NCBI RefSeq assembly: GCF_006543045.1
Contig: NZ_RBZW01000011.1
Span: 62,001 to 126,000, forward strand
Origin: Salinadaptatus halalkaliphilus
GTDB taxonomy: Archaea > Halobacteriota > Halobacteria > Halobacteriales > Natrialbaceae
DNA: 64,000 nt
Direction of reading: 5' to 3'
The notes below the pieces were generated by a model. That model ran no database searches, was not told where the DNA came from, and was given only the letters and a program-made list of their open reading frames with translations. The translations under genes and the position numbers were made by a program. Below, piece by piece: positions 32,519 to 42,236 of this stretch. Each line of letters starts with the position of its first letter. Position 1 is the stretch's first letter.

Positions 32519-34048
32519 ATGAGCTATTCGCGGCGTGACGTACTGGTAACGACGGCTGCGCTTTCGGCAGGTAGCCTCGCAGGCTGTCTCGACGGTTTCG
32601 GGGGGGACACCGACCAGTGGGCGACCGCGTCGTTCTTTACGCTCGCTGAGTTTACGCGGGCAGTAACCGGTGACACGCGGTCGGTCGACAACGCCGTCCC
32701 GTCGGGACAACACGGCCACGGCTGGCAGCCGTCAGCCCATATGCTGCCGACGATCGTCGAATCCGACGTCTTCGTCTACCTCGGTAGCGAGGGGTTCCAA
32801 CCCTGGGTCGACGACGCCGTCTCCCAGATCGAGCACGATCACGCCGACGACGTCGTCCTCGTCGACGCCCTCGAGGGAATCGAGTTGCTCGAGTACGGCG
32901 ACGATCACGGCCACGAGCACGAAGACGACGCTCACGACGGCCACGCGAACGGTCCCGACGCGGAATCGGCCCTCGACGTGCGCGCCATCGACCTGCTCGA
33001 ACCGGCAAGCGGCGAGGTCGTCGTCGACGCACACGGCGACCACTGGCACGGTGTGCCCCTCGAGGTACCGACCGACGATTCTCGTACGCTCGAGGCCGCC
33101 GTCGAGACCGCAGACGGCGTCGTCGACGGCAGCGAAGACGCCTACGATCTCACGGTACGGGTCGAAGACGGCTCGTCCGGCCTCGCGGTCGACGGCCACG
33201 GTGACCACCTCCACGTCCGCGGGGAAGCCCTCGAGACGGCGACGATCGTCGTCGGACTCGAACGGGATGGCGACCTCGTCTGGGAAGCGCCGCCGCTTGC
33301 GGTTCGGGGGCGTGACCGATCCGCTGGCGACGACACCGATTACGGCGATTCCGAGCGGGGTCACGACGACGACCACGGTCACAGCCACGACGGTGGAGGA
33401 CACGGCCACGGCGACGACGGCCACGACTACGGTCACAGCCACGACGGTCACGGTCACGACCATAGCCACGGCGACGACGGTCACGGTCACGACCACAGCC
33501 ACGGCGAGTACGACGCGAAGTTCTTCTCGGATCCCGTCCTCGCCCAACGAGGCGTCGAAACTATCCGCGACGCGTTGATCGAGATCGATCCGGGCAACGA
33601 GTCGGTCTATGCGGAGAATGCGTCGGCCTATCTCGAGGAGCTACGGACGCTCCACGAGGCGTTCGAGTCGGCGCTTGCCGACCGTGAGCACGATCACGTC
33701 GTGCTCGCGGGCCACGACTCGTTCCAGTATCTCGGCGAGCGGTACGGATTCGAGATCCACACGCCGGTCGGCCTCTCGCCGGACGATTCGCCATCGGGAC
33801 GAGAGATCGCCGCCGCCGTCGAGTTCCTCGAGGAACACGGTATCGAGTACGTGCTCTGGGATTACTTCGACGGCGAGGAGCTGGCCGCCGAACTCGCGGC
33901 CGAAGCCGATACCGTGACCGACACGGTGATGGTGTCGCCGGCGGAAAGTGTCGTCGAAGAATGGGTCGAGGACGGCTACGGCGACTACATCGGCCAGATG
34001 CGCGAAATCAACCTCCCGGCCTTCGAACGAGCACTGGGCGCGCCGTGA
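32519..34048 (+). CDS. Metal ABC transporter binding lipoprotein (ZnuA-like) with inserted domain
   Basis: The 509-aa protein has a Tat lipoprotein signal (SRRDVLVTTAALSAGSLAGC, C23). The ZnuA-type N-lobe follows at ~32-125 with H65/H67-like ligands in QHGHGWQPSAHMLPTI and YLGSEGFQPWVDDA. Residues ~150-265 are an extra beta-rich domain with DHWHG and DHLHV motifs, not part of usual ZnuA. A His/Asp/Gly-rich loop fills 281-329. The C-lobe resumes at ~331 with LAGHDSFQYLGERYG and VLWDYFDGEE. The family binds Zn, Mn or Ni. The His-rich loop is typical of zinc binders, but the position between urea transport and urease makes nickel possible. Confidence 0.82.
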   Translation: MSYSRRDVLVTTAALSAGSLAGCLDGFGGDTDQWATASFFTLAEFTRAVTGDTRSVDNAVPSGQHGHGWQPSAHMLPTIVESDVFVYLGSEGFQPWVDDAVSQIEHDHADDVVLVDALEGIELLEYGDDHGHEHEDDAHDGHANGPDAESALDVRAIDLLEPASGEVVVDAHGDHWHGVPLEVPTDDSRTLEAAVETADGVVDGSEDAYDLTVRVEDGSSGLAVDGHGDHLHVRGEALETATIVVGLERDGDLVWEAPPLAVRGRDRSAGDDTDYGDSERGHDDDHGHSHDGGGHGHGDDGHDYGHSHDGHGHDHSHGDDGHGHDHSHGEYDAKFFSDPVLAQRGVETIRDALIEIDPGNESVYAENASAYLEELRTLHEAFESALADREHDHVVLAGHDSFQYLGERYGFEIHTPVGLSPDDSPSGREIAAAVEFLEEHGIEYVLWDYFDGEELAAELAAEADTVTDTVMVSPAESVVEEWVEDGYGDYIGQMREINLPAFERALGAP

Positions 34049-34100
34049 CTCGAGTGGGTGTGCCCGGCCGTCGGGAGTCTCCCGGACGTAAGCCACGCCG

Positions 34101-35084
34101 ATGAGACGCTCGTTTCGACTGCCGGTGCGAGCCGCACTCGCAACGACAGCCGTCGCTGTCGCCGTCGTCTTCCTCCCGATCGCGTTTGGGTTGATGCCCG
34201 CCCGATTCTTCGAGGCTAGCTGTACGGCGGGCCGAACGATCGGCACCGAGGTAGCCTGTTACCGGTTCATGTGGAACACGATCACGGTCGGCGTCTTCGT
34301 CGGGATCGTCGGGCCCACGATCGGCGTGTTTCTCGTCCATCGCGAGATGGCGTTGATCGGCGAGACGCTCGCTCACACCGCGTTCGCGGGCGTCGCCTTC
34401 GGGACGCTTCTGTTTGCGGCCTCCGGCTGGGACGCCCGGTTGTTGCTCGTCGCGCTCGCGGCGGCAGTCGTCGGCGCGGTCGGCGTTCAACGACTCGCCC
34501 AGCGAACCGGTGCCTACGGCGACGTCCCGATCGCGATTATGCTGACCGGCAGCTTCGCGCTGGGAACGCTGTTTATCGACGTCGGTGGGGGGTTCGCGTT
34601 CGTCGACATCAACAGCTACCTGTTCGGGAACATCTCGGTTACCGACGAGCACAGCGTCACCGTGATGGCGCTGTTGAGCCTCGTCGTCGTCGGCGTCGTC
34701 GCGGCGACGTACAACCAGCTGCTGTTTATTACGTTCGACGAACGCGCCGCGCGGGTCGCGAGCATCCCCGTCTCGACGTACAACACCGTGTTGATCGTGC
34801 TCACGCCGCTGGTCGTCGTCGGCGCGATGCAGATTCTCGGCGTGATCCTCGTTGCCGCCATGCTCGTCGTTCCGGTCGCTGCCGCCTCGCTCGTCGCCGA
34901 CAGTTTCCGCGAGACGTTGTATACGTCGATCGTCGTCGGCGAACTCGCCGTCCTCGCAGGCATCGCCACCTCGTGGCTGTTCGGTCTCAGACCCGGTGCA
35001 ACGATCGTCGTGATCGCGATCGCATGCTATCTCGTGGCGGTCGTTCGCACCGACCGAAGTCACTCTACGGCGACACGTCGGTGA
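34101..35084 (+). CDS. Metal ABC transporter permease (ZnuB-like)
   Basis: The 327-aa permease of the ABC-3 family (MntB/ZnuB) has ~8 membrane segments. Characteristic strings are GVFVGIVGPTIGVFLVHREMALIGETLAHTAFAGVAFG and the C-terminal VVGAMQILGVILVAAMLVVPVAAASLVADS. It begins 53 bases after the binding-protein gene. No ATPase gene lies between them or after, and the next gene starts at ureB, so the transporter must use an ATPase encoded elsewhere. Confidence 0.87.
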   Translation: MRRSFRLPVRAALATTAVAVAVVFLPIAFGLMPARFFEASCTAGRTIGTEVACYRFMWNTITVGVFVGIVGPTIGVFLVHREMALIGETLAHTAFAGVAFGTLLFAASGWDARLLLVALAAAVVGAVGVQRLAQRTGAYGDVPIAIMLTGSFALGTLFIDVGGGFAFVDINSYLFGNISVTDEHSVTVMALLSLVVVGVVAATYNQLLFITFDERAARVASIPVSTYNTVLIVLTPLVVVGAMQILGVILVAAMLVVPVAAASLVADSFRETLYTSIVVGELAVLAGIATSWLFGLRPGATIVVIAIACYLVAVVRTDRSHSTATRR

Positions 35085-35212
35085 TCCAACGCCGCCACCG
35101 ATCACCGCCGGAATGTGGCCGACTCGAGTTGGATGTGTGGTTTGTCCAATCTCAATACGCCATCTCACGTCATTATATCATGGCAAAGAATAATTTGGCG
35201 CAAATAACAGTA

Positions 35213-35233
35213 TTTGACCAATTGGTGTGCAAA
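35213..35233. promoter_or_regulatory. Palindrome upstream of ureB
   Basis: The 10-base palindrome ACCAATTGGT (35217-35226) sits within TTTG...CAAA in an AT-rich stretch ~110 bases before ureB. It could be an operator for a nitrogen regulator. Nothing else in the gap shows such symmetry. Confidence 0.3.
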
Positions 35234-35336
35234 TATTGTTGTACGAACGTAGGTTTACATCAGTCGTACTCATTTTGGCACGTATGGGACCAAACACGCG
35301 TACAATCCCCACTGGTCGGGACGGAGTGATCGGCGG

Positions 35337-35726
35337 ATGAGCGAGTTCGTCCCGGGCGAACTTCGGCCGGCCGACCAACCGGTTTCGATCAACGAGGGCC
35401 GGGAGACAGCGACGGTTACCGTCGAGAACACCGGTGATCGACCAGTCCAGGTCGGCTCGCACTTTCACTTTTTCGAGGTTAACCCCGGGCTGGCGTTCGA
35501 CCGGGAGACCGCCTACGGCATGCGACTGAATATTCCGGCGGGCACTGCGGTCCGGTTCGAACCGGGCTGTGACCGCGAGGTCGACCTCGTCGCTATCGGC
35601 GGGGATCGCGTCGTCCACGGAATGGGTGGACTCGTCGGCGGCGAACTCGACGACGACGATGTCAAAGCGCGCGCGATGGAACGCGCTCGAGAACGGGGAT
35701 ACATCGACGACGAGGGCGACCGATGA
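35337..35726 (+). CDS. ureB: Urease subunit beta
   Basis: The 129-aa beta subunit opens [49 protein letters not shown], with [27 protein letters not shown], the hallmark of urease beta. It forms part of the outer shell around the catalytic alpha subunit. First gene of the ureBCAGDEF operon; it overlaps ureC by 4 bases. Confidence 0.96.
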   Translation: MSEFVPGELRPADQPVSINEGRETATVTVENTGDRPVQVGSHFHFFEVNPGLAFDRETAYGMRLNIPAGTAVRFEPGCDREVDLVAIGGDRVVHGMGGLVGGELDDDDVKARAMERARERGYIDDEGDR

Positions 35727-37429
35727 GTCGGGAGCTTTCGCGACGCGAGTATACGGATCTGTTCGGGGCGACCGAGGGCGACCGGATTCGCCTCGGCGAT
35801 ACCGACCTCTTCGCGACGATCGAGACCGACCACGGCGTCCCCGGCGAGGAGGCCGTCTTCGGCGGCGGGAAGACGATGCGCGACGGGATGGGGATGCAGT
35901 CGGGGACGACCCGGGCAGACGGCGCCCTCGACTGGGTGTTCACGAACGTCGTGACGATCGATCCCGTCCTGGGCGTCCGTAAGGGCGACATCGGCGTCCG
36001 GAACGGCGAGATCGTCGGCGTCGGCAAGGCCGGCAACCCCGACACGATGGACGACGTCGATATGGTGATCGGCTCGAGTACGGATACGATTCCGGCGGAC
36101 GGCCTGATCGCGACGCCCGGCGCGCTCGACATTCACGTCCACTTCAACAGCCCGCAACTCGTCGATCACGCGCTCGGATCGGGCGTCACGACGATGTTCG
36201 GCGGCGGCTTCGGCGGCGGGGCCACGACCTGTACGCCCGGCCCCGAAAACATCAAACGCTTCCTCCAGGCTGCCGAGGAGTGGCCGGTCAACGTCGGCTT
36301 CTACGGCAAGGGCAACAGCAGCCAGCCTGAGACGCTGTACGAACAGATCGACGCCGGCGCGGTTGGACTCAAACTCCACGAGGACTGGGGCTCGACGCCC
36401 GCGGCGATCGACACCTGTCTCGAGGTCGCCGACGAGGAAGACGTGCAGGTCTGTATCCACACGGATACGCTCAACGAGTCGGGCTTCGTCGAGGACACCT
36501 TCAACGCCATCGACGGGCGGGCGATCCACACCTTCCACATCGAGGGTGCCGGCGGCGGCCACGCGCCGGACGTCCTCGAGTTGATCGGCCACGAGCACAT
36601 GCTGCCGTCCTCGACGAATCCGTCGATGCCCTACACCGAGAACACGTTCGACGAGCATCTCGATATGGTGATGGTCTGTCATCACCTCAATCCCGACGTG
36701 CCCGAAGACGTGGCCTTTGCCGAGTCTCGCATCCGTGCGGAGACGATCGGTGCGGAGGATGTCCTCCACGACACCGGTGCCATCTCGATGATGACCTCCG
36801 ACTCTCAGGCGATGGGCCGGATGGCCGAAGTCATCAGCCGCACCTGGCAGACCGCCCACAAGATGAAGAATCAACGCGGTCCCCTCGAGGCCGACGAGGA
36901 CACCGGCGCGGACAACGCTCGCATCGAACGCTACGTCGCCAAATATACGATCAACCCCGCGATCACGGCCGGTATCGACGACTACGTCGGCTCGCTCGAG
37001 CCCGGCAAGCTGGCGGATATCGCGCTGTGGGAGCCCGCCTTCTTCGGGATCAAGCCAAAGACAGTGATCAAGGGCGGCTTCCCCGTCTGGTCGGAGATGG
37101 GCGAGGCAAACGGCTCGCTGATGACCTGCGAGCCGGTAATCGGGCGCGAACGCGCCGGGGCACAGGGGAAGGCGAAACACGGGCTCTCGATCTCGTTCGT
37201 CAGCGAGGCCGCCGCCGAGAACGAGGTCGGCGAGGCCTACGGCCTCGAGACCCCCGTTCGACCGATCGCCGAAACGCGCTCGGTGCGCAAGTCGGACATG
37301 GTCCACAACGACCACTGCCCGGACGATATCGAGATCGACGCCCAGACGTTCGAGGTCGAGGTCGACGGCGAACACGTCACCTGCGAACCGGCCGACGAAA
37401 TCCCGCTCGCACAGCGATACCTGCTCTAA
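35723..37429 (+). CDS. ureC: Urease subunit alpha (catalytic)
   Basis: UreC hydrolyses urea to ammonia and carbamate using two nickel ions. The 568-aa protein keeps all active-site elements: HVHF (first two nickel histidines), GLKLHEDWG (carbamylated lysine), [15 protein letters not shown] (further histidine), [21 protein letters not shown] (the flap/His region) and [11 protein letters not shown] (Asp ligand). The order beta-alpha-gamma is typical of halophiles. An 84-base gap separates it from ureA. Confidence 0.97.
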   Translation: MSRELSRREYTDLFGATEGDRIRLGDTDLFATIETDHGVPGEEAVFGGGKTMRDGMGMQSGTTRADGALDWVFTNVVTIDPVLGVRKGDIGVRNGEIVGVGKAGNPDTMDDVDMVIGSSTDTIPADGLIATPGALDIHVHFNSPQLVDHALGSGVTTMFGGGFGGGATTCTPGPENIKRFLQAAEEWPVNVGFYGKGNSSQPETLYEQIDAGAVGLKLHEDWGSTPAAIDTCLEVADEEDVQVCIHTDTLNESGFVEDTFNAIDGRAIHTFHIEGAGGGHAPDVLELIGHEHMLPSSTNPSMPYTENTFDEHLDMVMVCHHLNPDVPEDVAFAESRIRAETIGAEDVLHDTGAISMMTSDSQAMGRMAEVISRTWQTAHKMKNQRGPLEADEDTGADNARIERYVAKYTINPAITAGIDDYVGSLEPGKLADIALWEPAFFGIKPKTVIKGGFPVWSEMGEANGSLMTCEPVIGRERAGAQGKAKHGLSISFVSEAAAENEVGEAYGLETPVRPIAETRSVRKSDMVHNDHCPDDIEIDAQTFEVEVDGEHVTCEPADEIPLAQRYLL

Positions 37430-37513
37430 ATCGATGCTCCACACCACACAACCGACGCCGGCGACAGTACCGTCACGAACTGCAGCCTCGAGTCCCGCGA
37501 CGGGGGTGAGTCG

Positions 37514-37930
37514 ATGAAGCTCTCGCCAAAGGAGATGGAGCGGTTGACGGTGTTCATGGCCGCCGAACTCGCCCGCCGACGGAAAGAACGCGGCGTGAAG
37601 CTAAACCATCCCGAGACGGTCGCCTACATCTCGGACTGGGCCTGCGAAGCGGCCCGCGAGGGCAAGTCCGTCTCGCAGATTCGATCGGAAGCGACCCAGC
37701 TCCTGACTCGCGAGGATGTCATGGACGGCGTTCCCTCCATGGTCGACATGATCCAGGTCGAACCCGTTTTTCCCGACGGCACCAAGCTCGTGACGATTCA
37801 CGAACCCATCCGGGCCGACAGCCGCGAGCAACTCGAGGTGGTCGATCCCGGGCCGGGCGAGGAGTTCGACCGCGAGGCAACTGGAACGGAACCGAACGAC
37901 GCAGACGAGACCGACGCGGAGGCCGAATAA
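37514..37930 (+). CDS. ureA: Urease subunit gamma
   Basis: The 138-aa protein opens [53 protein letters not shown], which is urease gamma. A ~40-residue acidic tail ([30 protein letters not shown]) is added at the C-terminus compared with the ~100-aa bacterial form, as in salt-adapted proteins. It overlaps ureG by one base. Confidence 0.95.
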   Translation: MKLSPKEMERLTVFMAAELARRRKERGVKLNHPETVAYISDWACEAAREGKSVSQIRSEATQLLTREDVMDGVPSMVDMIQVEPVFPDGTKLVTIHEPIRADSREQLEVVDPGPGEEFDREATGTEPNDADETDAEAE

Positions 37931-38550
37931 TGGGGTACAGAGACGTCGCGAAAGTCGGTCTCGGCGGCCCGGTTGGCTCGGGCAAGACCGCGATGGTCAA
38001 GTGCCTCGTGCCGAGACTCGTCGAGAAGGGTTACGAGGTGGGCGTCATCGCCAACGACATCATGACTCAGGAGGACGCCGACGTCTTCCGAGAGTCCTTC
38101 GCGGATCTGTTGCCCGAAGATCTCGTCGAGGGCGTCGAGACGGGGGCCTGTCCCCACACGGGCATCCGCGAGGACCCCTCGATGAACCTCGCGGCGATCG
38201 ACGAGTTCACCGAACGCCACCCCGAACTCGACGTCGTGCTCGTCGAGAGCGGCGGCGACAACCTCGCGGCCACCTTCAACCCCGAACTCGCCGACTACTT
38301 CCTGTTCGTCATCTCGGTCGCGGAGGGCGAGGACATCCCGCGCAAGCGCGGGCCGGGTGTCACGCAAGCCGACCTCCTCGTGGTCAACAAGACCGATCTC
38401 GCCCCCCACGTCGACGCCGATCTGGACGTGATCGAAGCCGACGCGAGCGAGGTCCGAGGCGAGGACCCGTTCGTCTTCACCAACTGCAAGAACGGCGACG
38501 GCGTCGACGAGACGCTCGATCACATCGAGCGAGAGGTGCTGTTCGCGTGA
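37930..38550 (+). CDS. ureG: Urease accessory GTPase UreG
   Basis: UreG is the GTPase that drives nickel insertion into urease with UreD/E/F. The 206-aa protein has the P-loop [15 protein letters not shown], the nickel-binding CPH motif in [16 protein letters not shown], a Walker B-like [15 protein letters not shown] and the base-recognition NKTD. All are intact. Four-base overlap with ureD. Confidence 0.97.
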   Translation: MGYRDVAKVGLGGPVGSGKTAMVKCLVPRLVEKGYEVGVIANDIMTQEDADVFRESFADLLPEDLVEGVETGACPHTGIREDPSMNLAAIDEFTERHPELDVVLVESGGDNLAATFNPELADYFLFVISVAEGEDIPRKRGPGVTQADLLVVNKTDLAPHVDADLDVIEADASEVRGEDPFVFTNCKNGDGVDETLDHIEREVLFA

Positions 38551-39512
38551 CCGTCGGATCGACCGACTCGAGCGGGCGTTCCGAACTCCCGCTACCCCCG
38601 GCGTTCGAATCCTACGCCGACGAATCGCTCGCACAGGCGCCCGCCGGCGGCCCGGGAAAGAACGGGCTGCTCGAGGCCACGTTCGCCCGTTCGGGCGAGA
38701 ATCCGACGCGGCTGCTCCGCGACCGCGTCGAGGTTCCCTATCACCTGACCGGTACCCTCGAGACCGACCCAGCGCCCGGATTGACGACGCTGGTCGCCCA
38801 GGAGCCGACCGGCGGCGTCGCTCAAGGTGATCGCCACCGGCTGCGACTCGAGGCTCGGACCGGCGCTCGCGCCCACGTCACGACCCAGAGCGCGACGAAA
38901 GTCCACAGCATGGATGCGAACTACGCCCACCTCGACGCGACGCTGCGGGTCGAGGACGGCGGATTTCTCGAGTACGTGCCGGGCCCGACGATCGTCAACG
39001 AGGACGCCCGCTGCCTGCAGACGGTCTCGATCGATCTCGCGGACGACGCCGTCGCCATCGTCGCGGACGTGCTCGTCCCCGACGGGTTGAGCGACCACGA
39101 GGCGTTCGGCTTCGATCACTACCACTCGCGCGTCGAGGCCGAACACGACGGTCGGCTGGTCTGTGCCGACGCCGTCGATTTGCGGCCGGACGAGCGCGAT
39201 CCACGGGATCCGGCGAGCGTCGGTGCGTACGGCGTCGTTGGCTCGCTGTACGTCTTCGCGCCCGGCGGTGTGGCGGATGGAAAACCCGCGTTCGACCCCG
39301 CCCTCGAGAGCCTGATCGAACACGTCTCAGAGCGACTCGAGAGCGACGACGACACACAGGCCGGCGTCTCGAGACTCCCTCACGAATCGGGCGTCGTCGT
39401 TCGGTTGCTCGGCCATCGCGAGACGGACGTGACCGACGCGCTCCGGCAGGCCTGGGACGAGACGAGACGCGAGCTACTGGGGGTCGGCGCACCCGCCGAC
39501 CGGCGATACTGA
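38547..39512 (+). CDS. ureD: Urease accessory protein UreD
   Basis: From GTG 38547, overlapping the UreG stop, the protein is 321 aa. The frame is open much further upstream but overlaps ureG in another phase, so the GTG is preferred. Family features are [53 protein letters not shown] and [17 protein letters not shown]. UreD scaffolds the UreF-UreG complex on apo-urease. One-base overlap with ureE. Confidence 0.88.
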   Translation: MTVGSTDSSGRSELPLPPAFESYADESLAQAPAGGPGKNGLLEATFARSGENPTRLLRDRVEVPYHLTGTLETDPAPGLTTLVAQEPTGGVAQGDRHRLRLEARTGARAHVTTQSATKVHSMDANYAHLDATLRVEDGGFLEYVPGPTIVNEDARCLQTVSIDLADDAVAIVADVLVPDGLSDHEAFGFDHYHSRVEAEHDGRLVCADAVDLRPDERDPRDPASVGAYGVVGSLYVFAPGGVADGKPAFDPALESLIEHVSERLESDDDTQAGVSRLPHESGVVVRLLGHRETDVTDALRQAWDETRRELLGVGAPADRRY

Positions 39513-40105
39513 TGGAGCGAATCGACGGGATCGTCGGCAACGTCCACGCCGACGACGAGCTCGCGGCCCGGCGGGACGACCACGCCGCGGCCGGCACGCT
39601 CGAGCGGGTCGTCCTCGAGGCCGACAACCGTCGCCGATCGCGCTTCCGGGCGACGACCGACGCGGGGACGGACATCGGTGTCGTACTCGATCGGGCTGCG
39701 GTGTCTGCCGGGGATGTCCTCGTCTGCGAAGCCGACCGGATGATCGTCGTCGCGTTCGAGCCGCTGGAGGCCCTCGCAGTAACGCTCCCCGAAGCGACCG
39801 ACGACGCCCTCGAGGCCGCGGTCGAACTCGGGCACCGAATCGGCAACCAGCACTGGGATCTGGCCGTCGAGGACGGCGTCGTCTACGTTCCCCTCGAGGC
39901 CGACCGCCACATCGTCGAGCGAGTGGTCGCCAACGTCGTGGCGAATTCGACCGTCAGCGAGACGACTGTCGACGCCGATCTGTTCGTGACCGACCTCGAG
40001 GACGAACCTGGATACGATGGCTCTCACGCTGATCACGAGCACGGCCACGACGACCACGATCACGGCCATACCCACGCCGATCACTCCCACGACCATGACC
40101 ACTAA
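39512..40105 (+). CDS. ureE: Urease accessory metallochaperone UreE
   Basis: The 197-aa protein has the UreE beta-domain ([24 protein letters not shown]...DVLVCEADRMIVVAFEPLEAL) and an alpha-beta domain with GHRIGNQHWDLAVEDGVVYVP that carries the conserved nickel-site His. The C-terminus is His-rich (GSHADHEHGHDDHDHGHTHADHSHDHDH), a nickel store. It overlaps ureF by 11 bases. Confidence 0.93.
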   Translation: MERIDGIVGNVHADDELAARRDDHAAAGTLERVVLEADNRRRSRFRATTDAGTDIGVVLDRAAVSAGDVLVCEADRMIVVAFEPLEALAVTLPEATDDALEAAVELGHRIGNQHWDLAVEDGVVYVPLEADRHIVERVVANVVANSTVSETTVDADLFVTDLEDEPGYDGSHADHEHGHDDHDHGHTHADHSHDHDH

Positions 40106-40868
40106 CGCCGACGCGTTTCTCGCGGCGCTTCGCCTCTCGGACTCGTTTCTCCCGGTCGGCGGCTACACTGCCTCCTACGGCCTCGAGCAGTACGTCAACG
40201 AGGATCGAATCGAAGACGGCGACGCCCTGCAGGAGTTGATCGCCGCCTACCTCCGGCGCGTGGTCGGTCCCTGCGAAACGGTAGCGCTGGCGAACGCCCA
40301 CGAGGCGAGTGCGACCGACGATCTCGAGGCGCTGCTCGCGGTCGACGAGCGCCTGCACGCCGTGACGATGCCCCGGGAGTTTCGCGAGAGTTCGACGAAA
40401 GCGGGTGCGAAGCTCTGTGAATTGCTCGAGCAAACCGACTCACGGCGGACAGCCGGCGACCCAACGGGTAATAGCGGCGGGAAAGTCGCCGGTGACGGCG
40501 GAGCAGGTTGTGGCGAACCTGTCGATCTCGAGTCTACATTCGCCGATGCGATCGCGGCCGACGAGACGCCTGGGCACTACCCGGTCGTCTTCGGCGTCGT
40601 TGCACAGGCTCGAGGCGTCTCGCGACTCGAGGCCTGTCTCGCCCACGCACACGCGTTCGTAACGGGATTGCTCGGGGCCGCCCAGCGACTCGGTCGGTTC
40701 GGCCACACGGCGATCCAGACCGTGCTCGCCGACCTTCGACCGACGATTCGGACCGTCTGCGAGCGCCACGTCGACGACGAGCCGCGGGCGATGGCGTCGT
40801 TTGCACCGCTGGCGGAGATCATGGGAATGCGACACGAACGAGCAGAGCGGCGGCTGTTCATGAGCTAA
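40095..40868 (+). CDS. ureF: Urease accessory protein UreF
   Basis: UreF gates UreG activity and nickel insertion. Starting at ATG 40095 the 257-aa protein begins MTTNADAFLAALRLSDSFLPVGGYTASYGLEQYVNE, the UreF N-terminus, and includes MPREFRESSTKAGAKL and a ~30-residue glycine-rich insertion (DSRRTAGDPTGNSGGKVAGDGGAG) before HYPVVFGVVAQARGV. The C-terminus PLAEIMGMRHERAERRLFMS is conserved. The frame extends upstream to 40017 in an alternate phase of ureE. Last gene of the urease operon. Confidence 0.92.
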   Translation: MTTNADAFLAALRLSDSFLPVGGYTASYGLEQYVNEDRIEDGDALQELIAAYLRRVVGPCETVALANAHEASATDDLEALLAVDERLHAVTMPREFRESSTKAGAKLCELLEQTDSRRTAGDPTGNSGGKVAGDGGAGCGEPVDLESTFADAIAADETPGHYPVVFGVVAQARGVSRLEACLAHAHAFVTGLLGAAQRLGRFGHTAIQTVLADLRPTIRTVCERHVDDEPRAMASFAPLAEIMGMRHERAERRLFMS

Positions 40869-40979
40869 TCGCACGGCTCGAGGCGGAAACGGACGACCGC
40901 CGATTCTTTTCCGGCGATCGCTCGAGGGAACCGGCCCTGTTCTGTAAAGAGAGTCGCGTCCGCTCGCCGCTCGCGTCGA

Positions 40980-41978
40980 TCAGCCGTCGGCTTCGGTTCC
41001 CGGCCCGGCAAGCTCGAGTTCGAGCAGTTCCTGGTACCGATTCCGAATCGTCACCTTGCTGATGTCGGCTGCCGTCGACACGGTGCCTTGTGTAAGCTCC
41101 TCGTCGGTGAGTCGACTCGCCGCGTAGATGGCGGCAGCGGCGAGGCCGACGGGGTGTTTTCCGCTGTGGAGTCCCTCCTCGATTGCGGCCTCGAGCAATT
41201 CGTGCGCACGACGTCGAGTCTCGGTCGAGATATCGAGTTTCGAGCCATACCGCGGAAGGTACTCGAGGGGGTCCGGGGGCGCCATCGGCAGTTCGAGTTC
41301 CCTGACGAGATAGCGGTAGGAACGGGTGGCCTCGAGGTAGTCGATCCGGCTGACGGCTGCGAGTTCGTCGATCGACCGCGGGACGCCGGCCTGACGGAGC
41401 GCCGCGTGCAGCGCGGCCGTCGCCATCCCTTCGATCGATCGACCGGGGAGGAGTTCGTCCTCGAGCGCGCGCCGGTAGATGACGCTTGCGGTCTCGCAGG
41501 TCGGTTCCGGGATTCCGAGAGCCGCTCCCATGCGTTCGATCTCGCCGAGGGCGTGTTGCAGGTTGCGGTCGCTGGCGTCGGTCGTCCGGAATCGCTCGTC
41601 CCATCGGCGGAGCCGCTGGAATTGCTGACGCCGCTCGTCCGAAAGCGCTGCACCGTATCCGTCCTTGTCGCGCCAGTCGATGGTCGTCGACAGACCTCGG
41701 TCGTGGAGCATTACCGTGGTCGGCGCGCCGACGCGGGACTTCTCGTCTCGTTCGGCCGCGTCGAATGCCCGCCACTCCGGACCGTGGTCGATCCGCTCGT
41801 CGTCGACGACGAGACCACATTCCACACAGTAGGCCTGATCATCCCTGGTTCGTATTCGACCGTCGCACTCGGGACACGACTCAGTCCGACTGACACGGTC
41901 CGTCGTCGGGTCTCCGTGATCGGTTTCGGTGTGACTCGCCGTCCGCTGTCGTTTCGATTCGGTTTTCGTCATCGGCAT
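40980..41978 (-). CDS. tfb: Transcription initiation factor IIB (TFB), copy 2
   Basis: The 332-aa protein has a zinc ribbon (CPECDGRIRTRDDQAYCVECGLVVDD), a B-linker GPEWRAFDAAERDEKSRVGAPTT...DRGLSTTIDWRDKDGYG and two cyclin folds (NLQHALGEIERMGAALGIP, RAHELLEAAIEEGLHSGKHPVGLAAAAIYAASRLT). Compared with the copy at 10401 it is more diverged, especially in the first cyclin fold (ATAALHAALRQAGVPRSIDEL) and at the ends. Multiple TFBs in halophiles give alternative promoter usage. Two ATGs three codons apart make the start uncertain by two residues. Confidence 0.93.
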   Translation of the reverse strand: MPMTKTESKRQRTASHTETDHGDPTTDRVSRTESCPECDGRIRTRDDQAYCVECGLVVDDERIDHGPEWRAFDAAERDEKSRVGAPTTVMLHDRGLSTTIDWRDKDGYGAALSDERRQQFQRLRRWDERFRTTDASDRNLQHALGEIERMGAALGIPEPTCETASVIYRRALEDELLPGRSIEGMATAALHAALRQAGVPRSIDELAAVSRIDYLEATRSYRYLVRELELPMAPPDPLEYLPRYGSKLDISTETRRRAHELLEAAIEEGLHSGKHPVGLAAAAIYAASRLTDEELTQGTVSTAADISKVTIRNRYQELLELELAGPGTEADG

Positions 41979-42236
41979 TGTTTGAAACTGATCTGGTCCG
42001 GTTCGGCGTCGTCGTGGGGCCGGCAGCCCGCTCCGCTGATACCGATCGATCCGGTTTCGGTGATCTATCGTTGTGAACGAGAGTTAATTACTCTTGTCCA
42101 CAAAAAACACCTCACGAAACCAAAATGGGTTTCATAAACGCGAAGGAGTCCTCGCGTTGACTCGAGGCTACCCGACCGGCCAAACGAACGCACACCACGC
42201 GTGTCGACGACTGTCGATTCTACGCGTCGCCGACGA

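Noticed and set aside
33361-33510. Repetitive CACGGTCAC-like DNA taken for a tandem repeat array
   Set aside because: It is coding: the His/Asp/Gly-rich loop of the metal-binding protein.
34271-35329. A 352-codon frame overlapping the metal permease gene
   Set aside because: It is arginine-rich and out of phase with the clearly membrane-like permease; a shadow frame. It is not the missing ATPase.
37930-38546. UreD start far upstream at 38001
   Set aside because: That start lies inside ureG in another phase; the GTG at 38547 gives normal UreD length and the usual overlap.
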